This document shows, one piece after another, positions 33,482 to 42,474 of a DNA stretch of 64,000 nucleotides. Within the stretch, counting starts at the first letter, position 1. Every line of letters begins with the position of its first letter. Position numbers and translations under genes: made by a program. Under the pieces are notes generated by a model. It did not search any database, was not told the origin of the DNA, and was given only the letters and a program-made list of their open reading frames with translations. This DNA comes from Burkholderia humptydooensis (GTDB taxonomy: Bacteria; Pseudomonadota; Gammaproteobacteria; Burkholderiales; Burkholderiaceae): assembly GCF_001513745.1 (NCBI RefSeq), contig NZ_CP013380.1, forward strand, positions 2,108,001 through 2,172,000, written 5' to 3'.

Positions 33482-34297
33482 TCAGAAGCGGTAAGCGACA
33501 CCCATCGAGCCGAACACGCTTGCCCGCCGCTCGACGATCGGGCTGTTGGCCGCGTCGCCCACGAGCGTGCCCGCGCCCACGCCCGCGCGTGCCAACCAGT
33601 GCGCGTCGAGCCGGTGCTCGAGCGTCACCCGCAGATCAGTGCGCTGGAAGCCCGACGACGGCGCATAAGTCGGCAGATGGGCGGCACTGGCCGCCGCCTG
33701 CGCGTCGTCGATGCCGAATTCGGTTTGCGCGGCCGAGCGGTTGGCCCAGACCGTGCTCAGCGACGCGGTCACGCGATCGCGCGGCCCGTCGAAGATCCGG
33801 TATGCGAGCGCCAGCGTCACGTGATTGCCGTAGCCTGAATGGGCCGACTGCAGGAAGCGCACGTTGGCGCTCGCCGGGCCCGCTTGCCAGCGAACGAATG
33901 CGCCGTAGAGAAAGCTGTCTGCGATGTTGCCGGTGCCGTTCAGGATCGCCGCGTCGTCCTCCTTGCGACCGAGCCCCAGGCCGACGAGCGGACCGATCGA
34001 GAGGTTCGGCGTGACCGACCACGCGGCGCCGGCCTCGAGACCGCTCGCGAAGACATGCCAGTTCGACGCGGAATGGCCGGCCAACGCCACCGCCGGCAGT
34101 GGCAGCACGTGATAGCTGCTTGCGCCCGCGTAGCGCGGCACCGCTGCCAGGTCCAGGCCGACGCTGCCCGTCGCGGAAGACTGGGCGAATGCGTGAGTAT
34201 TGCCGACGATGGCCTGAAGCGCGAGCGCGGCCGCGACGGCGCCGCAACGCGCGGCAACGTGCGCCGGCCCGTCGAATCGAGTCGTACGAGTCAACAT
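33482..34297 (-). CDS. MipA/OmpV-family outer membrane protein
   Basis: 271 residues from ATG 34297. A signal region (AAALALQAIVGNTHAFAQ) is followed by repeated amphipathic beta strands typical of MipA/OmpV (GLGLGRKEDDAAILNGTGNI, ADSFLYGAFVRWQAGPASAN) and a C-terminal aromatic end, VAYRF, the outer-membrane barrel signature. In the family these are scaffolds or porin-like proteins, some under two-component control. The longer frame back to 34966 overlaps another gene and is not used. Confidence 0.85.
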   Translation of the reverse strand: MLTRTTRFDGPAHVAARCGAVAAALALQAIVGNTHAFAQSSATGSVGLDLAAVPRYAGASSYHVLPLPAVALAGHSASNWHVFASGLEAGAAWSVTPNLSIGPLVGLGLGRKEDDAAILNGTGNIADSFLYGAFVRWQAGPASANVRFLQSAHSGYGNHVTLALAYRIFDGPRDRVTASLSTVWANRSAAQTEFGIDDAQAAASAAHLPTYAPSSGFQRTDLRVTLEHRLDAHWLARAGVGAGTLVGDAANSPIVERRASVFGSMGVAYRF

Positions 34298-34464
34298 CGA
34301 ATGGTGTTCCTTACAAGGAGTCAGGATGGCTTGCCAGCGGTGTCGCGCATGTCCGGGCTCGGACGCGCACCGTATTCGGCGGTAATAAAGAATGCGGCGC
34401 GACGCTGCCGTGACGGTCCGGGAACGTCCGCCTGCCGCGCCGATCGGATCGGCCGATCCGATGC

Positions 34465-35259
34465 TCAGGACCAGTGTCCCGTGACCCAGACGCCGCCGAC
34501 CCAATGTTCGGGCACCCAGACGCGCGGACGGACGACGACAGCAGGCGCCGGGGGCGGCACAACGGCAACCGCGGCGGGCGCCGCGACCACGGCGGGCGCG
34601 ACGACGGTGACAGGAGGCGGTGGCGCGACGACGGCGACGCGCGGGGCACCCGCGACCACCACCCCACCCGTCGTCACTGTCCCGCCGCGCGGTCCCGTCA
34701 CGCTGCTCGTCGTCGTCACGACTCCGGGCGCGACTCGCGTCGCCGTGTCCGTCCAACTGACGGAATGGCCGTCGGAGCCGGCGACACTCGCCGAATGCGT
34801 ACACCCGCCGCCAGCGCAACTCGTGCTGGCCGTATGCGTATAGGTGCCGTTCGGCCCCGTGACCGTCTCGGTCGACGAATAGTGACCGGGCGACGATCGC
34901 GTGACGCTGCCGGCCGTGTCGATCGTCTGCCCGTGTGGCGTGGTCATGCTGCCGTCGTGCGTGCAAGTGCCGCCGCTGCAGGCCGTCGTCCCGCTGTGCT
35001 CATAGCGGCCGCCGCGTGGACCGACGGTTGTTCCTGTGTTGGCGAACTGCCCCGGCCCCGTACGCGTGACCGTGCCGTCATTCGTCGTCAGGCCGCCGCG
35101 CGGGCCGACGAACGCGCCACGGTGCGTACAGTTGCCGCCGCCGCAGGATGCGCTCCGGACCGACGCCTCGCGACCGTATCCGAATGCCTCGGCGAGGGCC
35201 GGCTCGATGCGGAGCGCGATCAGCAGCGAAGCGCAGGCGGCAAGATAGATCTTCGTCAT
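34465..35259 (-). CDS. Exported repeat protein with paired cysteines
   Basis: 264 residues with a signal peptide (ACASLLIALRIEPALA). Three imperfect repeats of about 55 residues each carry a C-x4-C pair followed by Thr-His (CGGGNCTH at 39, CSGGTCTH at 94, CAGGGCTH at 148) and a GPRGG/GPNG turn. A Val/Pro/Ala-rich hinge (about 195-245) leads to VWVPEHWVGGVWVTGHWS. The last segment resembles the YXWVPGHW-type motif of surface proteins. No enzyme motif. It may bind metal or sit in the cell envelope; the family is not recognised. Confidence 0.75.
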   Translation of the reverse strand: MTKIYLAACASLLIALRIEPALAEAFGYGREASVRSASCGGGNCTHRGAFVGPRGGLTTNDGTVTRTGPGQFANTGTTVGPRGGRYEHSGTTACSGGTCTHDGSMTTPHGQTIDTAGSVTRSSPGHYSSTETVTGPNGTYTHTASTSCAGGGCTHSASVAGSDGHSVSWTDTATRVAPGVVTTTSSVTGPRGGTVTTGGVVVAGAPRVAVVAPPPPVTVVAPAVVAAPAAVAVVPPPAPAVVVRPRVWVPEHWVGGVWVTGHWS

Positions 35260-35473
35260 GTGGACTCTCCCGAGACGGATTGGGTGATTCGATGCCTCGC
35301 AATGTAGAGAATCCGGTCCGAAAAAACTGTTAGCAATTCATGTCAGACGATGTCGTGAATCCGTTGAAACGAGATGACATGATTTCCCAACAGATTTTCA
35401 TCGGCCTTGCTTCTAACGTGGCGATGTCGTCCTGGCCGCGGCCAGCCGATCCCTTTCTGATCAAGGAACTGCC

Positions 35474-35776
35474 ATGAAACTGCATGCATCGTTTGCCGCC
35501 GCAAGCGGTCTCGCGCTCGCGCTGATTGCCCCCTCCTCATTCGCCGGTGTCGCCGTCGGCATCACAGTGCCGGTTACTGCGCCGGTCGTCGCGGCGGCGC
35601 CCGCGGTGCCCGTCTACGCCGTGCCGGCCGTGATCGCGCCACCGCCCGTCGTCGTCCCGCCGCCGGCTGTCGTGGTGACGCCCGCGTACGTCACGCCCGT
35701 GCGGCCGGTGGTCGCGAGTCCCGTCGTCACGGTCCGTACGGGATATTGGGCGCACGGCCCGGTCGTCGTACGCTAA
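35474..35776 (+). CDS. Small exported Pro/Val-rich protein
   Basis: 100 residues with a clear signal peptide (MKLHASFAAASGLALALIAP, cleaved near SFA). The mature part is nearly all Val, Pro and Ala, ending VVTVRTGYWAHGPVVVR. The composition and GYW-type ending resemble the C-terminal part of the divergent protein at 34465, so the two may belong to one envelope system. AAGGAACTGCC upstream of ATG is a moderate ribosome site. Function unknown. Confidence 0.7.
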   Translation: MKLHASFAAASGLALALIAPSSFAGVAVGITVPVTAPVVAAAPAVPVYAVPAVIAPPPVVVPPPAVVVTPAYVTPVRPVVASPVVTVRTGYWAHGPVVVR

Positions 35777-35791
35777 AGATTTGCGTGCGGC

Positions 35792-36244
35792 GTGCCTCCC
35801 GCCCCCCTCAGCGCAGTACCGTATGCCGCGCCGCCGGACGTTGCCGAGCTCGCGCAACGCTACGGCTGCACAATATTCGTCGACGCGTTTGGCGATCCGT
35901 CCGCGCAAGCCGAGGCATTGACAATGGGAGGATGCCGTCCTCGCGCCCACCACTGGCCGAAGTGCGAACGTCATCGTCGAGCTCATCGGCGGCGACAATG
36001 TGGTGCATTCGATCGGCGCGGTCGCGGATCATGGTCATCTCGTCCAGGTCGGCTTTCTGGGAAGCCCGAAGGTGCGCATCGATGCGATTCCGCTGATGCT
36101 GACGCGCGCGTCGATTCACGGTGTCTCGGTAGGCAGCCGGCAGTCGTTCGAAGCGCTCGCCCGCGCAATCGATCGGCACGCGATCAAACCGGTCGTCGAC
36201 TCGGTCCATCTGTTCTCCGACGTGCGCGCCGCATTCGAGCACCT
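35792..36244 (+). pseudogene. Zinc-type alcohol dehydrogenase, C-terminal remnant
   Basis: From 35952 the frame reads TGRSANVIVELIGGDNVVHS, then IGAVADHGHLVQVGFLGSPK and a typical tail IKPVVDSVHLFSDVRAAFEH. This is the end of an MDR-type NAD(P)-binding domain. The catalytic N-terminal half is gone; 35792-35950 shows only frame-broken sequence. The remnant is cut off at about 36244, where an unrelated transporter piece begins. Confidence 0.75.
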
Positions 36245-36522
36245 CGATCGCGTACCACGCGCTCGTGCCGACCGTGCTCGGCTATCTGTGCTGGTACGCC
36301 GGCTCGGCGCGCACGAGCGGCACCGAGGCCGCATTGTTCACGGCCGTCGCGCCGGCGTCGGCGGTGCTGTTCGCGGTTGCGGCGTTCGGGGAGCCGCTCG
36401 GCGGGACGCGGCTCGCCGGCATCGCGATGGCGGTGACGGGCGTGCCGGTCGGCGCGATCCGGCCGCGGTCCGGCGCGATGCGTTCGGCCGCCGCCGCGGC
36501 GGATTCGCGGGAAGCGGCCTGA
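36245..36522 (+). pseudogene. EamA/DMT transporter, C-terminal remnant
   Basis: The frame reads YHALVPTVLGYLCWYAGSAR, then TEAALFTAVAPASAVLFAVA and FGEPLGGTRLAGIAMAVTGV. These are the last three membrane helices of an EamA exporter. No start or first repeat is present. It is directly fused to the dehydrogenase remnant, showing a deletion joined two genes. Confidence 0.75.
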
Positions 36523-36609
36523 AGCGATCGCCCAGGCACGACGGGCGGCGTCGACATCGCCGGCGCTGCCCGCAATCGCCCTGCTCCGCGGTAACGCGGC
36601 AACGCCCGC

Positions 36610-37122
36610 TCAACCGACTCGCCCGATGTCGGCCGACGCAATCAGCCGCTCGATGTCGAGCAGAATCAGCATCCGGTCGCCGTCTTCGCCCGCGATCGAT
36701 CCGAGATCCGTGATGAAGCCGGTGTCGATCGCCGCGCCGAATTCGGGCGCCGGCCGCCGGTCGGCGGCCGCGAGTTCGAGCACGTCGCTCACCGCGTCGA
36801 CGACGACGCCCACCGTGCGCGCCGCGACGTTCAGCACGATCACCACGGTCGACGTGTTGTACTCGGCGGAATCGAGCGCGAACTTCAGGCGCAGGTCGAT
36901 GATCGGCACGATCGCGCCGCGCAGGTTGATCACGCCCTTGATGAACGCCGGCGCGTTCGCGATGTGCGTCGGCTCTTCGTACGACCGGATTTCCTGCACG
37001 CGCAGGATGTCGATTCCATATTCCTCGGCGCCGAGGCGGAACGTGACGAACTCCTGCGCATCGCGTGCCGTGTCCTGTCCGCCCATGCGCGCCGCGCGCG
37101 GCGCTTTCAGAATTGCATTCAT
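36610..37122 (-). CDS. cheW: CheW-type chemotaxis coupling protein
   Basis: 170 residues covering a full CheW domain: [20 protein letters not shown], then [20 protein letters not shown] and IIDLRLKF, and [15 protein letters not shown] with LLDIERLI at the end. It links receptors to the CheA kinase. No other che gene is near, so it is an orphan copy. ATG 37122 follows GAGGACAGC. Confidence 0.93.
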   Translation of the reverse strand: MNAILKAPRAARMGGQDTARDAQEFVTFRLGAEEYGIDILRVQEIRSYEEPTHIANAPAFIKGVINLRGAIVPIIDLRLKFALDSAEYNTSTVVIVLNVAARTVGVVVDAVSDVLELAAADRRPAPEFGAAIDTGFITDLGSIAGEDGDRMLILLDIERLIASADIGRVG

Positions 37123-37433
37123 TGCGCTGTCCTCCTCGTGTGGGGCGCGCGCCGCCGTCAGAACGTCGGCGTGGCGTGCGGAACGCCGTGCGGCGCATTA
37201 CCACGTGGTAACGGCCGCCACGCCGAATGCTTGAGCAGCGTTTCGATATTGACGAGGAAAACATCGGGAAAACAAGGGCAATCACGTCGGAGCGTACACC
37301 GTCCGACGAAGGCCGCAGCTTTCATCGCCGAAAGCAGCGCCGGGTCGCGTTTCCAGCGAAACGTTCGGCGAACCGCTTCGCCGTATTCGATGACGATCGC
37401 GTGTCACCACGCGAGGCGGCGCGACGCACGCGA

Positions 37434-37628
37434 TCAATGCGTTCGATTGCGCAGTGTCTCTCTCACCCGCTTCGCGACGAGCACGGTCAGATAATCCCGC
37501 ACCCGTGCGCCTTCACTGTATTCGGCGAGCGTTTCTTCGTAAAGCCGCGACACCGCGTCGGCGGGCGTGTGGGTTTCGGAAGCGATTGCCTGGACGATCT
37601 CGTTGACGCTGACGCGGTTCTGAACCAT
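37434..37628 (-). CDS. DUF3562-family small protein
   Basis: 64 residues from ATG 37628 (ATG 37643 also possible). One helical unit: IVQAIASETHTPADAVSRLY, then EETLAEYSEGARVRDYLTVL and VAKRVRETLR. This pattern I recognise as the DUF3562 group common in Burkholderiales; function is unknown. No operon partner. Confidence 0.75.
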   Translation of the reverse strand: MVQNRVSVNEIVQAIASETHTPADAVSRLYEETLAEYSEGARVRDYLTVLVAKRVRETLRNRTH

Positions 37629-37932
37629 GTTTGCGCTCCGCAAGGAGGAAAGACGGACAAAAACGGCTTGGGGTGGGATGCCTATTGAATGTCGTCAAAA
37701 GCGCCGATGCAAATTGAATCCGTCTATGACCGCGGCGTCTGCGCAACCGGGGCTCTATTCGGACGAATCCGGCCGCACGTGGCGAACGCCCGGAGCGACG
37801 GCGCGTTCCGGCGCCACGTCCTCGCCGCGCTGTGACGCAACGGAAGGAGCGGGTGCCGATGGCCGGCGATCCCGCGCGCGGCACGTTACACTCTCGTCGC
37901 ATTCGCGCCATTGCGTCCCGGCGCCGCCCGAA

Positions 37933-37983
37933 CGAACCGCCGCCGCGCCTTGCCTACCGGCTGCAAGGCGCGGCGGCGGTTCG
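37933..37983. repeat. 21-bp perfect inverted repeat before the AMP-ligase gene
   Basis: 37933-37953 and 37963-37983 are exact complements around a nine-base loop (CTACCGGCT), giving a very stable GC-rich hairpin. It ends 41 bases before ATG 38025. No T-run follows, so it is not a standard terminator; it may be an attenuator, an mRNA 5' hairpin or a copy of a dispersed palindrome. The rest of 37644-38024 holds nothing else I can name. Confidence 0.8.
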
Positions 37984-38024
37984 CATCCGACACACGGCTT
38001 TCACAGTCCGACAGGAGTTCATGC

Positions 38025-40013
38025 ATGGCGGTTCGCGACATCCATGACATCGAGCAGATCGAGCGCGTTCCGCTGCACGCGCGCGCGCTGCCCGCCAACA
38101 CGCTGCAGATCTTCGACGAGCGCGCGGCGAAGACGCCCGACGCGCCCGCCCTCACCTTCTTTCTCGACGCCGACCGGCTCGACCGGTCGCACACGTGGAC
38201 CTTCGCCGAGCTGCGCGCCGACATCGTCAGGACGGCGAACGTGCTCGCGAGCGTCGGCGTGGGCGCGGGCGACGTCGCCGCGTTCGTGCTGCCGAACCTG
38301 CCCGACACGCATTTCGCGATCTGGGGCGGCGAGGCGGCCGGCATCGCGATGGCGATCAATCCGCTCCTCGACGGCGCGCAGATCGCCGAGCTCGTCGACG
38401 CGGCGCGCGCGAAGGTGTTGATCTGCGTCGCGCCGACGCCGGGCGTCGACATCTGGCCGAAGCTCGCGCCGCATCTGAGCGCGATGCCGACCGTCGAGAC
38501 GGTCATGTGGGTCGATCTGCGGCCCTATGTGCCGCTCGCCAAGCGCGCGGCGCTCGCGTGGGTCGAGCGCCGCGAGAAGGCGCGCCTGCGCGGCGAGCGG
38601 GTCCGGATCGTCAATCTGCACGCCGAGATGCGGCGGCAGCCGGGCGACCGGCTGATCCGGCCGCGCACGATCGGGCCCGACGAGCCGTCGTCGTACTTCT
38701 GCACGGGCGGCACGACGGGCCGCCCGAAGATCGCGGTGCGCACGCACGGCTGCGAGGTGTTCGACGTGTGGGCGGCGAGCGAGACGCAGGCGCGCGACGG
38801 CGAGGACGCGCGCACCATCTTCTGCGGGCTGCCGCTCTTTCACGTGAACGGCCAGCTCGTGACGGGCCTGATGGCGTGGTTGCGCGGCCATCACGTCGTG
38901 CTCGGCACGCCGCAGGGCTATCGCGGCAAGCACGTGATCGCGCGCTTCTGGGCGATCGTCGAGGCTTACAGGATCAACGCGTTTTCCGGCGTGCCGACGC
39001 TTTTCGCGGCGCTGTTGCAGCAGCCCGTCGGCCGGCACGACATCCGCTCGATCGAATACGCGGCGTGCGGCGCGGCGCCGATGCCAGTCGGGCTCGCTCG
39101 CGGCTTCGAGCGCACGACCGGCGTGAAGATCGTCGAGGGCTACGGGCTCACCGAGAGCGCATGCATCGCGTCGCTGAATCCGCTCGACGGCGAGCGGCGC
39201 ATCGGCTCGATCGGCCTGCGCCTGCCTTATCAGCGCATGCGCGCGGTGATCGTCGACGACACCGGGCGCTACGTGCGCGACGCGCTCGTCGACGAGGTCG
39301 GGCTGATCGCGCTCGCGGGGCCGAACGTGTTTCGCGGCTACCTCGATCCGGCGCACGAGCGCGGATTGTGGATCGACATCGCGGGCGAGCGGTGGCTGAA
39401 CACGGGCGACCTCGGCCGCCGCGACGCCGACGGCTATTTCTGGCTCGTCGGCCGCAAGAAGGAGCTGATCATTCGCGGCGGGCACAACATCGATCCACGG
39501 ATCATCGAGGACGCGCTCGCCGCCCACCCGGCCGTCGCGCTCGCGGCGGCGATCGGCCGCCCGGACGCGCACGCGGGCGAGCTGCCCGTCGCGTACGTGC
39601 AGTTGAAGGCGGGGGCGAGCGCTGACGAAGCCGCGCTGCTCGCGTTCGCCGCGGGCGCGATCCCCGAGCGCGCGGCGGTGCCGAAGCACGTGAGGATACT
39701 CGACGCGGTGCCGACGACCGCGGTCGGCAAGATCTTCAAGCCCGAGCTGCAGCGGCTGGAAATCGCGGATGTCGTGGCCGCGTGCGCGCGCGACGCGCAG
39801 GTCGCGCTCGAGCGGGTCGACGTCGTGCAGGACGCGCGGCGCGGGCTCGTCGCGCAGGTCGCCGTGCGCGGGGCGCACGGCGCGCTCGCCGAGCGGCTCG
39901 CGCGTTATGCGTTCGCCGTCGACTGGCGCGGCGAAGGCGAGCGCGACGGCGCACATGCGCATGCCGCCGGGGCGACGCGCGGCGAAACCGCCGCGCGCGA
40001 GCGCGCGTCGTGA
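38025..40013 (+). CDS. AMP-forming acyl-CoA synthetase/ligase
   Basis: 662 residues of the ANL superfamily. P-loop SYFCTGGTTGRPK (about 223-235), core 5 EGYGLTESA (371-379), core 7 WLNTGDLG (457-464), hinge ELIIRGGHNIDP (480-491) and catalytic Lys569 in TAVGKIFKP. The enzyme adenylates a carboxylic acid and usually passes it to CoA. It is about 100 residues longer than typical members because of a C-terminal extension after residue 580 (VALERVDVVQDARRGLVAQV). ATG 38025 follows CAGGAG. No pathway partners are nearby, only an MFS stump, so the substrate is open. Confidence 0.9.
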   Translation: MAVRDIHDIEQIERVPLHARALPANTLQIFDERAAKTPDAPALTFFLDADRLDRSHTWTFAELRADIVRTANVLASVGVGAGDVAAFVLPNLPDTHFAIWGGEAAGIAMAINPLLDGAQIAELVDAARAKVLICVAPTPGVDIWPKLAPHLSAMPTVETVMWVDLRPYVPLAKRAALAWVERREKARLRGERVRIVNLHAEMRRQPGDRLIRPRTIGPDEPSSYFCTGGTTGRPKIAVRTHGCEVFDVWAASETQARDGEDARTIFCGLPLFHVNGQLVTGLMAWLRGHHVVLGTPQGYRGKHVIARFWAIVEAYRINAFSGVPTLFAALLQQPVGRHDIRSIEYAACGAAPMPVGLARGFERTTGVKIVEGYGLTESACIASLNPLDGERRIGSIGLRLPYQRMRAVIVDDTGRYVRDALVDEVGLIALAGPNVFRGYLDPAHERGLWIDIAGERWLNTGDLGRRDADGYFWLVGRKKELIIRGGHNIDPRIIEDALAAHPAVALAAAIGRPDAHAGELPVAYVQLKAGASADEAALLAFAAGAIPERAAVPKHVRILDAVPTTAVGKIFKPELQRLEIADVVAACARDAQVALERVDVVQDARRGLVAQVAVRGAHGALAERLARYAFAVDWRGEGERDGAHAHAAGATRGETAARERAS

Positions 40014-40095
40014 GCGCCGCCCTGGGCCGCCCGCCGTTTCGTCGCCGATTTCGTCGCCGATTTCTCCGCCGATTCGTCATGCGGGCCGAATCCTG

Positions 40096-40470
40096 ATGCG
40101 CGCCGGCAACTTCCGAGTGACCGCGGCCGTCTTCTCGCTATTGCTGATCGGCGGGCTGTCGCGCTCGCTCAGCTTCGCGTCGCTGGGCGCGCTCGTGTTC
40201 TCCGACGTGCCGGGCGAGCGCCTGTCGGCCGCGACGTCGTTCCAGGGAGCCGCGCAGCAACTGATGCGGGCGGCGGGCGTCGCCGTCGCGGCGGGCGCGC
40301 TGCATCTGGCGATGCTGATCGGCGGGCGCGGCCGGGCAAGCCAGGCGGATTTCGCGTGCGCGTTCGTGGCGATCGCGCTCGTCGTGCTCGCGTCGGTGCC
40401 GATGTTCGCCGCACTGCCGGCCGGCGCTGGCGAAGGGCTTGCGGGGCCGGCGCGCCGATCGCGGGAATGA
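40096..40470 (+). pseudogene. MFS efflux transporter, C-terminal remnant
   Basis: The frame gives GGLSRSLSFASLGALVFSDV, then ATSFQGAAQQLMRAAGVAVA and a last span FVAIALVVLASVPMFAAL. This is the end of an EmrB/QacA-type drug exporter. The first ten helices are absent, so the gene is a stump placed behind the ligase, possibly once a synthetase-exporter pair. Confidence 0.7.
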
Positions 40471-40525
40471 GACGGCGCGCGCGGAAGCCCGCCGGTCACG
40501 TCGATTCGGCCGACGATCTCGGCGC

Positions 40526-40577
40526 AGTCCGCATCAGTCCGCATCAGTCCGGATCAGTCCGGATCAGTCCGGATCAG
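40526..40577. repeat. 10-bp tandem repeat, about five copies
   Basis: The unit AGTCCGSATC (S = C or G) is repeated in tandem about five times, the first two copies with C and the last three with G. The array covers the stop codon region of the GNAT gene, so copy-number change could alter its last residues. Confidence 0.85.
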
Positions 40578-41244
40578 GCCGCGTCGGGCGATCGCGCGCG
40601 ACGAGATCGAGATACGCGCGCACGTCGCCGCCGTCGAGCGGCTTGACCATCACGCGCACCGTGCGCACCGCGTCTTTCATCGGAACGTTCTCGACGGTGC
40701 GCACGCAGGCGTAGCCTGCGCGCGCCCAGAAGCGCTCCGCGCGCGGCGCGCCGCTGACCACGCCGAGCCTCAGCCAGCGCGCCCCTCGCGCCCGCATCCA
40801 CGCCTCGAGCGCCGCATAAATGCATCGCGCGACACCCTGCCCGTGCCGCACGGTCTCGACGATGAACAGATCGACGTGCCAGATGCCCGGCGCGAACATG
40901 TCGGCGAAAAGCGTCGCGAACGCGGCGAGCGGCGCGTGCGCGCCGGACGAAACGGGCGACGAAGGCGTCGGCGCATTGCAGCCGGCCGGCGCGGAAGGCC
41001 GAAAGCCGATCGTCCATTTGGCCGTGCAACCCCGGTCGGCAGGCGGCATGCCCGCGTACTCGACGGCCGCTTCGTCCGGTGCGGGCGGCTTGCCCGTCGT
41101 GTCGACGAAATACTCGGGGTTGCGCTCGAAGAACGCCTGGATCGCGGGAATATCGTCGGCGCCGAGCACGATCGCGCACAGGTCGTCGATTTCGAAGAGC
41201 GCCGGCGCGCGGGCGGACGAAGATTCAGATTCGGTCGGAGGCAT
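40564..41244 (-). CDS. GNAT-family N-acetyltransferase
   Basis: 226 residues. The acetyl-CoA site is HGQGVARCIYAALEAWMRAR (a Q/R-x-x-G-x-G/A variant), followed by WLRLGVVSGAPRAERFWARA with GYACVRTVENVPM, the usual GNAT end. The N-terminal part (LCAIVLGADDIPAIQAFFER) also fits. The acceptor is unknown. The ATG at 41244 sits at a GGAGGC region; the long frame back to 42153 runs through the next gene in the wrong frame. The stop lies in a tandem repeat. Confidence 0.85.
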   Translation of the reverse strand: MPPTESESSSARAPALFEIDDLCAIVLGADDIPAIQAFFERNPEYFVDTTGKPPAPDEAAVEYAGMPPADRGCTAKWTIGFRPSAPAGCNAPTPSSPVSSGAHAPLAAFATLFADMFAPGIWHVDLFIVETVRHGQGVARCIYAALEAWMRARGARWLRLGVVSGAPRAERFWARAGYACVRTVENVPMKDAVRTVRVMVKPLDGGDVRAYLDLVARDRPTRPDPD

Positions 41245-41354
41245 GGATGGGATTGATGGGATGGAGGCGGATCGTATGCGCGAAGAACGTGACGCCGGCC
41301 ACGGCCGATCGGCCGCCGTCGGCGGGCCAATGCGCCGGCGCGCGCGGCCGCCGC

Positions 41355-42125
41355 TCAGCTCCCCGCCCGGATCGCCGCGAGGAACAGCATCGGCGGGCGC
41401 CGGCACTCCGCCTCGAGGTCCGGCCGCACCGCGAGCGCGTCGGGAATCGGCGCCGGCTCGCCGAGGTGCGTGAGCGTGAAGCCCGCCTTCAGCAGCGTGT
41501 TCACGTAGGTCTCGACCGTCCGGTGGTATTTGACGACGCCGTCGACGAACCAGCGCGTGTCGCGCCGCCCTTCCTGCCGGTAGCGGTCGACGGGCCAGTG
41601 CTGCTTGTGGCCGTCTTCGTCGCGCACCCAGCCGTGCGGATACGCGGTGCAGATCGGATGCTCGACCGAGAACACGAAGCGGCCGTTCGAGCGCAGCGCG
41701 TCGTAGATCCGCGCGACGACGCCCGCGTAATCTTCGACGTAGTGCAGCGCGAGCGACGACACGACGAGATCGAACGCGCGCGTCGCCGCGTGATAGGTCT
41801 CGATCGACCGCTGCAGATAGGTGATCGCGTCGTCGTCGGTGCGCGCGCGCGCCTCGTCGAGCATCCGCGACGACACGTCGACGGCCGTCACCGTCGCCGC
41901 GCCGCGCGCGCGCGCATAGCGGGCGAAATCGCCGAAGCCGCAGCCGAGGTCGAGCACGTGCAGGCCCGCCAGGTTCGGCAGCAGACGTTTCATCGCGGGA
42001 AATTCGAGTGCGCCGTTCAGGCCGGTGTCGCCCTGTCGAAGCGTTTGGTAGCCTTCGAAGAACGATGCGTCGTCGTAGATGTTTTGCGGCGCGGACGGAG
42101 GCGCCGTGTTGGGATCGCTGCTCAC
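41355..42125 (-). CDS. Class I SAM-dependent methyltransferase
   Basis: 256 residues. Motif I HVLDLGCGFGDFARYA (56-71) binds S-adenosylmethionine; motif II is VTAVDVSSRMLDEAR and motif IV FDLVVSSLALHYVED. The start is GTG 42125, chosen because AAGGAG lies seven bases upstream and the reading begins SSDPNTAPP; no ATG fits. It resembles small-molecule methyltransferases of the ubiquinone/menaquinone type, but with no partner genes the substrate is unknown. Confidence 0.88.
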   Translation of the reverse strand: MSSDPNTAPPSAPQNIYDDASFFEGYQTLRQGDTGLNGALEFPAMKRLLPNLAGLHVLDLGCGFGDFARYARARGAATVTAVDVSSRMLDEARARTDDDAITYLQRSIETYHAATRAFDLVVSSLALHYVEDYAGVVARIYDALRSNGRFVFSVEHPICTAYPHGWVRDEDGHKQHWPVDRYRQEGRRDTRWFVDGVVKYHRTVETYVNTLLKAGFTLTHLGEPAPIPDALAVRPDLEAECRRPPMLFLAAIRAGS

Positions 42126-42474
42126 GATGGACGCTCCTTGACGTAGACGGCAATCGGCGGGAAAGCGGCTCAAGACGATTCGAGGCGACGGGCGGCGGTG
42201 CGGCGCAATATCCGTTCCACGCGCGGCGCCGTCCGTCGCATTGTATCGCCGCGATACGGAAATGCGCAGTCCAAAACGATGGTTCGCGATGATCCGCGCC
42301 GATCCGGCCCGCGCGTGAACGCGCCCTTGTTTGCCAAAGCGCGCCCGCTCAAGTACCTTGAACCCCTGCCGCCTGCGATCGGCCCCCGCTTCGCCCACGG
42401 CCGAGTCCCGCCGCCCGGGCCGGCGCACGCCGTCGCATCCGTTCATCCGCTGTCCGACAGGAGTGCCAGCCCCG

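Noticed and set aside
38019..39962. Long reverse-strand open frame (647 aa) opposite the AMP ligase
   Set aside because: It is the mirror of a very GC-rich gene whose forward product has all ANL motifs; the reverse product is Arg/His/Ala-rich with no family features.
40526..40577. CRISPR-like repeats
   Set aside because: Ten-base units with no spacers; no cas genes in the window.
40564..42153. 529-aa reverse frame joining the GNAT and the methyltransferase
   Set aside because: The upstream half is the methyltransferase region in the wrong frame; the correct frame gives motif VLDLGCGFG and a GTG start at 42125.
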